DNA of 12,907 nt from Gammaproteobacteria bacterium (lineage in GTDB: Bacteria; Pseudomonadota; Gammaproteobacteria; Methylococcales; Methylomonadaceae): the NCBI GenBank assembly GCA_024276805.1, contig JAJRWJ010000073.1, positions 1 through 12,907 on the forward strand, read 5' to 3'. Below, in pieces: positions 8,573 to 12,907 of this stretch. The translations under genes were made by a program, and so were the position numbers. Numbering within the stretch: position 1 is the stretch's first letter; the number at the start of each line of letters is the position of its first letter. Below the pieces are notes generated by a model that saw only the letters and a list, made by a program, of their open reading frames with translations, was not told where the DNA came from and ran no database searches.

Positions 8573-8940
8573 TAATGAATTACTGCGGCGACGATCTGGA
8601 TGTAGGGCTGCTCTTCGGTATTCATGGTTTCCTTTATCCATTGCCGGTATTCCTGGAAACGGCTGCGAATGGCTTCTGTTTCCTGCTCGCGCCGTTTCTG
8701 TTTGATCGCTTCGATCTGCTCGCTGGTCTGCATGTAAAGATCCAGCTGCTGAAAGTGCCTGTTCTCCAGTATTTCCAGTTTCAGCAACTGGGCATCCAGT
8801 TTCGGCCGTGTTTCCCGTTCGAATGCCTGGCGCCGTTCGCGCATGATTTTCTGCACCGCATCCACCACTTGCGGCAGCAATACCTGCAGGGAGTCGATGT
8901 CCGGATCGGGTATGGCCGGATTGGGCAAGCCCTCTTGCAT
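8572..8940 (-). CDS. 122-residue coiled-coil protein, probable detached C-terminal tail of the helicase
   Basis: A highly charged protein predicted to be nearly all helix between residues 20 and 105 (PQVVDAVQKIMRERRQAFE and ENRHFQQLDLYMQTSEQIEA), ending in a hydrophobic strand-like PYIQIVAAVIH. It is in the same frame as the helicase upstream: the helicase ends in TAG, two codons follow, then this ATG. Its opening, GLPNPAIPDPDIDSLQVLLP, reads like mid-protein sequence, and large helicases of the HepA/DrmD type often end in such a charged helical tail. The simplest view is that helicase and tail were once one protein of about 959 residues. Against pure decay, the tail is open along its full length, and a GGAG lies nine bases before its ATG, so it may be made separately by coupled re-initiation and bind the helicase. 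No enzymatic motif is visible. Confidence 0.7.
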   Translation of the reverse strand: MQEGLPNPAIPDPDIDSLQVLLPQVVDAVQKIMRERRQAFERETRPKLDAQLLKLEILENRHFQQLDLYMQTSEQIEAIKQKRREQETEAIRSRFQEYRQWIKETMNTEEQPYIQIVAAVIH

Positions 8941-8946
8941 ACCAAG

Positions 8947-11451
8947 CTACTCCAGCACTTCCGGAAGCGACCTGATGCCGGTCAGCTGCCGGCGTTGAAA
9001 ATAAATCCCCTGCCAGCATTGTATGACCGGCTGGCCCTTCTGGTTGGGCAGCTGACTGTAAGTGATGAAAACGGTTTCATGTTCACCCAGTTTGTAACCC
9101 GCCTTGATGACCGGCGCCTGCTGACGTCGCAAATGGCTGCCCACCTTGTTGTTGAGCCATTGAAATACGGGATGCAGCGGCCATAGATAATGTACTCGTG
9201 ACCAGCTTTGTTCGGACTGCCGGCTTTCCCTGATCGCGGCATCGATGGCGGCCCTGTCGGCCGAGAGTATGAAGTGGGCGTCTTTGGGCCAGATTTCCCT
9301 GCACAGATGTTTGAAGCGTTGCTCCAGGCTGAGCGGCGCAGTGAACTCGATGCGCCGGGTGCCCGGGTTGCTTTCCAGCTGGGTAATACGATCACGCTGT
9401 TCACGTTCGGCAAGCCGCTGTATGCCTTGGGCCAGGTAATCGAAATCGGAACGAAACAGGCTGAGTGGCTCCGCTGTCTGCTGCAGTGGGTCTTCGCCGG
9501 CCTGGTTTTCGCTGGCAAACCAGTCTTCGGTAAAAAAGTCGAAGTCCTGCAGCTTGGGCTGCAGTTGCCGGTCGAATGCCGCCGCGGTCTGGCCCTGTTC
9601 AATGGCATGGGCGGTGATAACCTCCTCCTGTGCGCTATCGTAAACACCCATGAACACCGAAGGGTCGCCGATATTTTTCACCGCCTGTTCGTCTTTTTCG
9701 ATCAGGATTTGCAGGATGCGATTATCATCTTTCAGGGTGTCGTTATCCGCTTCGGTCATGAAGTAGAAAATCTGCGGCGTATGCTCCTGCCCATAGCGAT
9801 CGATACGCCCATTGCGCTGCTGAAATACCATCAATGACCAGGGAATATCGAAATGGATCATCCGGTGACTGAGGAAATGCAGGTCGATTCCTTCCGAGGC
9901 GACATCGGAACAAAGCAACAACCGGACCTTGCTGTTTTCCCGCCCAAAGTCTTCGACTATCCGTTGCTGTTCCATATCGGACAGCATGCCGTGCAGGATT
10001 TCCACCTGGCCTGCCCTGAGCCTGAGATCGTCCGACAATTGCCGCTCCAGGAATTTCAGGGTCTCGATGCGTTCGGTAAAGATCACCAGCCGGTCTATGG
10101 GATCCTTCGCCTGCCAGTGACAGGGACTGCTCTTGTCATGCAGTGATTGCAGCAATTGCTGGTATTTGGCGAATTGCGGCGCACTGATATTTTCCAGCAG
10201 GCCGTGCAAGGAGCCGAGCTGTTCAATATCCCGGGCATAGCCGGCATCGTCCTTACGGATCAGGGTTTTCAGCCGCTTTTGCACGGTTTTCAGGCAGGCC
10301 GCGGGACTCGACAGCAGCGCCTTGAGCAGGGTGGTCCTGAACAGCATGCCGCTGTTACGGGCCTGATCGAGCCTGGCGAAGCGCATGGCCAGCAGGCAAT
10401 CGAATGCCGTCTGCTCCGCCGGACTGGCCATGGCTTTGATCTGATGGGTCTGCCTTTCCCTGAACTCACCCTCGACCTGCTCGAGAATGTCTTTCTTGAA
10501 ACGCCGGATCACCAGCCCCTTGTCCGCGTAATCGTCCTTGCTGTAATTCCCGGGATCGGCGATTGCCGTGGCGTCGAGCATGTTGAGCAGGCTGGCGAAG
10601 CTTTTCGCCCTGCCATCGTGGGGCGTGGCGGACAACATGATCAGCGTATCGGAACGGGTCGCCAGCAGTTTCGCCAGCCGCGACCGCTGGCTGCTGCCGG
10701 AACGCTCCGCGACGTTGTGGGCCTCGTCGATAATGATGATGTCCCAATAGGCATTTTCCAGATAGTTGCGGTATTCCACGCCCTGTTTCAAGGTATCCAC
10801 CGAAACGATGGCCTTGTCGTAATAGAGGAAGGGATTGTGATTGCTCGGAATCTGGTTTCTGACCCGCTGAATGCCAACGGAATCCAGCCTCGTCAAGGGA
10901 ATGGTGAAACGGTTCCAGAATTCTTTCTGAAACTGGCTGAGCATGGCTTTTACCGCCACCACCAGCAGCCGCTTCCCCCTGCCGCGGCGCATCAGCTCGG
11001 ACACCAGTATGCCGGCTTCCAGTGTCTTGCCCAACCCTACCGCATCGGCGATCAGGATGCGCTGGCGAGGCTGGTTCAAGGCCTGCAGGGCCGGCTGCAC
11101 CTGGTAGGCCAGCAGGTCCATGGCCGCCTTGTGGCCGATGTGCAATCTGTTGTCGGATGCCGGTGTTTCCCGCAGCAATGACTCCAGGTATAGACGGCTG
11201 TCGATAAATCCATCCGACATGTCCTGGAGGAATTCGGTGTCTTCCGGCCTGAGGATATTGATTTGCGTTTTCAGGGCGACATTGTCATCCAGTTCGGTCA
11301 GGAAAATACCCTCCCTGTCCTTGACCAGCTCGCTCAAGCCGATACAGGTCAGTTGCTGACCACCGGAAGTGGTCGCATCGACGCGTCTGACCAGCCACTC
11401 TTCGTTTCTCAATTCGATGCGCGCGCCCGGGGCAATGATGGAATGTTGCAT
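8947..11451 (-). CDS. SNF2/HepA-like DEAH-box helicase (DrmD-like)
   Basis: A superfamily 2 ATP-dependent DNA translocase of 834 residues. The RecA-like pair is complete: motif I ILIADAVGLGKTLEAG (about 132-147), motif II IIIIDEAH (238-245), motif III LSATPHDG (about 273-280), motif IV LVIFTER (about 455), motif V SDVASEGIDL (515-524) and motif VI QQRNGRIDRYGQ (544-555). This set resembles HepA/RapA and DISARM DrmD. After residue 600 comes a helical region without known motifs, ending in VIQCWQGIYFQRRQLTG. The start is the only good ATG; a purine-rich AGGGA lies very close to it. It is separated from the T6SS gene by 79 bases and is followed in frame, after a TAG, by a coiled-coil ORF that is probably its tail. 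Together with the downstream methyltransferase it forms a helicase-methylase pair typical of phage-defence loci. The biological role is inferred from this context. Confidence 0.85.
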   Translation of the reverse strand: MQHSIIAPGARIELRNEEWLVRRVDATTSGGQQLTCIGLSELVKDREGIFLTELDDNVALKTQINILRPEDTEFLQDMSDGFIDSRLYLESLLRETPASDNRLHIGHKAAMDLLAYQVQPALQALNQPRQRILIADAVGLGKTLEAGILVSELMRRGRGKRLLVVAVKAMLSQFQKEFWNRFTIPLTRLDSVGIQRVRNQIPSNHNPFLYYDKAIVSVDTLKQGVEYRNYLENAYWDIIIIDEAHNVAERSGSSQRSRLAKLLATRSDTLIMLSATPHDGRAKSFASLLNMLDATAIADPGNYSKDDYADKGLVIRRFKKDILEQVEGEFRERQTHQIKAMASPAEQTAFDCLLAMRFARLDQARNSGMLFRTTLLKALLSSPAACLKTVQKRLKTLIRKDDAGYARDIEQLGSLHGLLENISAPQFAKYQQLLQSLHDKSSPCHWQAKDPIDRLVIFTERIETLKFLERQLSDDLRLRAGQVEILHGMLSDMEQQRIVEDFGRENSKVRLLLCSDVASEGIDLHFLSHRMIHFDIPWSLMVFQQRNGRIDRYGQEHTPQIFYFMTEADNDTLKDDNRILQILIEKDEQAVKNIGDPSVFMGVYDSAQEEVITAHAIEQGQTAAAFDRQLQPKLQDFDFFTEDWFASENQAGEDPLQQTAEPLSLFRSDFDYLAQGIQRLAEREQRDRITQLESNPGTRRIEFTAPLSLEQRFKHLCREIWPKDAHFILSADRAAIDAAIRESRQSEQSWSRVHYLWPLHPVFQWLNNKVGSHLRRQQAPVIKAGYKLGEHETVFITYSQLPNQKGQPVIQCWQGIYFQRRQLTGIRSLPEVLE

Positions 11452-11530
11452 GTTCCCTGTTGTGAAATTCAGATGCCTTGAATTGCCGTTACAGCCACTT
11501 TCGATGAATGCCCGTGAAAATGGCGCCTGG

Positions 11531-12907
11531 TCAGGACCAAGGCCCGGACAGAGCCGCGGACGGCTGCGCCAGCGACTGAAACCTGGCCAGCCGGACGATG
11601 TTGCTGCTGCGGTGGCTGATGAAGGGCATGAGGCCCTGATCGAGTATCTTCACCATGGTATTTTCGCTCAGACACACTTCGGCGCAGGGCAGCAGTTTCG
11701 GCTCGCCGTTTTGCTGGAAAATATAAGCGGGCAGATCGTCGATCTGCAGGTTGTCTCCAGGCTGCATGTCCCAGCCCCGGTCGATGAACGACCTGGCCAG
11801 CAGCAGCGCACAGTAGAATGCCGGATTGCCCCACAAAAAGGCTTCATGGCCCTGGGCCGGCGACATTTCCTCGAAATCGAAGGACTCCAGCTCCTCGGTA
11901 TCCCGGCCGTAGGGCAGGCGCATCAGCAGCCTGGGCAGCGCCAGGCCCAGCCAGGTTGCCACCGGGGATTGACGCAACGCCTGCCAGCGCTGCGCGCACT
12001 GCGGATCCGGTTCCGGCCAGTCATGGGCATCCGGGGTCCCGGCCAGGGAGCGACAGCCCAGTATCCGGGGGTCGGCTGCGGCGAGAAAGGGTCCGCCGGC
12101 ATGCGAGGCCAGCACTCCCAGCCCCACCAGCAGGGCGATATCTTCGGCACTGCAACCGAAGGTGTAATTGCCGGCCAGCACCGACCAGGGGGCTCCGCCA
12201 AATGCCTCGGCATGGTGTTCCACCAGCAGGCGGTACACGGCCGACGTCTGCAGGCCCTGTGTCGCCGAACTGAGATCGGCGAACAGTTCCTCCCTGCTCA
12301 CGTCCAGCACATGCAAAGACAGAGCCGTATCGGTTTCAATGCCTGAAACCAGATCATGCACGGCCCGCCAGGCGGACTCCAGCGCCTGAAAATCCGGATG
12401 CTGCAGCAGCATGCGCATTTTTGCACTGATCGCAGCATCCACGGCCTGTATGTAGACATCCCGATAGGCTGGCGCATCCGGAACCACATAATCGGCAACT
12501 ATCCTCCGGATGTAATCTTCGGCAGCATTTTTCCCCTTGATCTCCGCAGGCCGGGATGCTCTTTGTGACGGCTCGCCGAGCAGCCTCTGCAGCGTTTCCG
12601 CGTCATCTTCCTGCGCCGCAGATCCGGTATCTGTCTGCGCTTTGTCCTGCGTCTGGGCAGTCAACTGCACCTGGGTGCGCAATTCCCCGGCAGCGGCAGC
12701 AAAATCTGCAGGATCCTGCAGACGCTCCCGGAGATGCAGCAGCCCCTGAAAGATATCCAGCTTCTGCAGCAGCATGTCGGGATGAAAATCATCCAGCTGC
12801 CGCAGGTCGATGCCAATATCCGGCATGGCGGAATCACTGAAACGCAATGTCAGCCCCGGGGCGATACGCGCCATGACCGCCGCGAAATTGTCCACATCCA
12901 GCTTGTA
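11531..12907 (-). CDS. TssB-TssC fusion sheath protein of a T6SS-like system, 5'-partial
   Basis: A contractile-sheath protein combining the small (TssB/VipA) and large (TssC/VipB) subunits. The frame is open to the window edge, so the true start lies outside; the GTG at 12895 is internal, since YKLDVDNF reads on from upstream. From that GTG, residues 1-75 match the TssB core (VDNFAAVMARIAPGLTLRF, LRQLDDFHPDMLLQKL). A 50-residue Gln/Glu-rich linker follows. Residues 124-454 match TssC: HPDFQALESAWRAVHDLVSG, WSVLAGNYTFGCSAEDI, PRLLMRLPYGRDTEELESFDF and EAFLWGNPAFYCALLLA. TssC alone is normally near 490 residues; here it stops at VRLARFQSLAQPSAALSGPW, without the usual C-terminal domain of about 120 residues. 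The end looks clean rather than broken, which suggests a natural compact family. It is the only T6SS-type gene visible, and its partners would lie to the right. Whether it builds a working sheath is unknown. Confidence 0.85.
   Translation of the reverse strand, partial: YKLDVDNFAAVMARIAPGLTLRFSDSAMPDIGIDLRQLDDFHPDMLLQKLDIFQGLLHLRERLQDPADFAAAAGELRTQVQLTAQTQDKAQTDTGSAAQEDDAETLQRLLGEPSQRASRPAEIKGKNAAEDYIRRIVADYVVPDAPAYRDVYIQAVDAAISAKMRMLLQHPDFQALESAWRAVHDLVSGIETDTALSLHVLDVSREELFADLSSATQGLQTSAVYRLLVEHHAEAFGGAPWSVLAGNYTFGCSAEDIALLVGLGVLASHAGGPFLAAADPRILGCRSLAGTPDAHDWPEPDPQCAQRWQALRQSPVATWLGLALPRLLMRLPYGRDTEELESFDFEEMSPAQGHEAFLWGNPAFYCALLLARSFIDRGWDMQPGDNLQIDDLPAYIFQQNGEPKLLPCAEVCLSENTMVKILDQGLMPFISHRSSNIVRLARFQSLAQPSAALSGPWS

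Noticed and set aside
10147..11181. 344-residue plus-strand ORF opposite the helicase
   Set aside because: It is a shadow of the helicase, which has all its motifs in order on the other strand.
11525..11543. Hairpin at the end of the T6SS gene as a terminator
   Set aside because: The stem is 8 bp with a bulge and a two-base loop, it overlaps the stop codon, and only four T follow after several other bases. Too weak to call.
11369..12346. 325-residue plus-strand ORF opposite the T6SS sheath gene
   Set aside because: It is antisense to strong TssB/TssC similarity, has no domain signal, and its composition reflects the opposite strand.

Overview
The window looks like a stretch of a gammaproteobacterial chromosome, rich in defence genes. 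This placement is an inference: it rests on a type VI secretion (T6SS) sheath protein, REP-type palindromes with their own transposase, and the general look of the proteins. No marker gene is present, so the genus is unknown. Every supported gene lies on the minus strand, so the biological order runs from the right edge of the window to the left.

Layout in transcription order. (1) 12907-11531: a compact TssB-TssC fusion sheath protein of a T6SS-like machine, cut at its N-terminus by the window edge. (2) 11451-8947: an SNF2/HepA-like DEAH helicase, followed after one in-frame TAG by a 122-residue coiled-coil ORF (8940-8572) that looks like its C-terminal tail. (3) 8465-3506: a very large Eco57I-like N6-adenine methyltransferase, about 1,652 residues once a single-base frameshift near 4012-4014 is repaired. 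(4) 3364-2825: a small Y1/HUH REP-associated transposase (RAYT) between two pairs of REP palindromes. (5) 2704-1: a Zorya anti-phage operon, zorA, zorB (frameshifted at a G7 tract) and the first 35 codons of what is probably zorC.

How the genes may work together. ZorA and ZorB form the membrane-anchored, ion-driven motor of Zorya, which in known systems recruits cytosolic effectors when phage DNA enters. The helicase and methyltransferase resemble the DrmD/DrmMI pair of class 1 DISARM. No drmA, drmB or drmC is visible, so this is either an orphan pair or a separate helicase-methylase system. REP palindromes sit at the joints between the modules: after the helicase tail, before and after the methyltransferase, and before zorA. 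Three coding disruptions lie in the defence genes: the zorB G7 frameshift, the methyltransferase frameshift and the helicase amber codon. They may be sequencing errors, decay, or in the case of zorB a switchable tract. Nothing was recognised as an RNA gene, CRISPR array or attachment site, and no intergenic gap exceeds about 140 bases.
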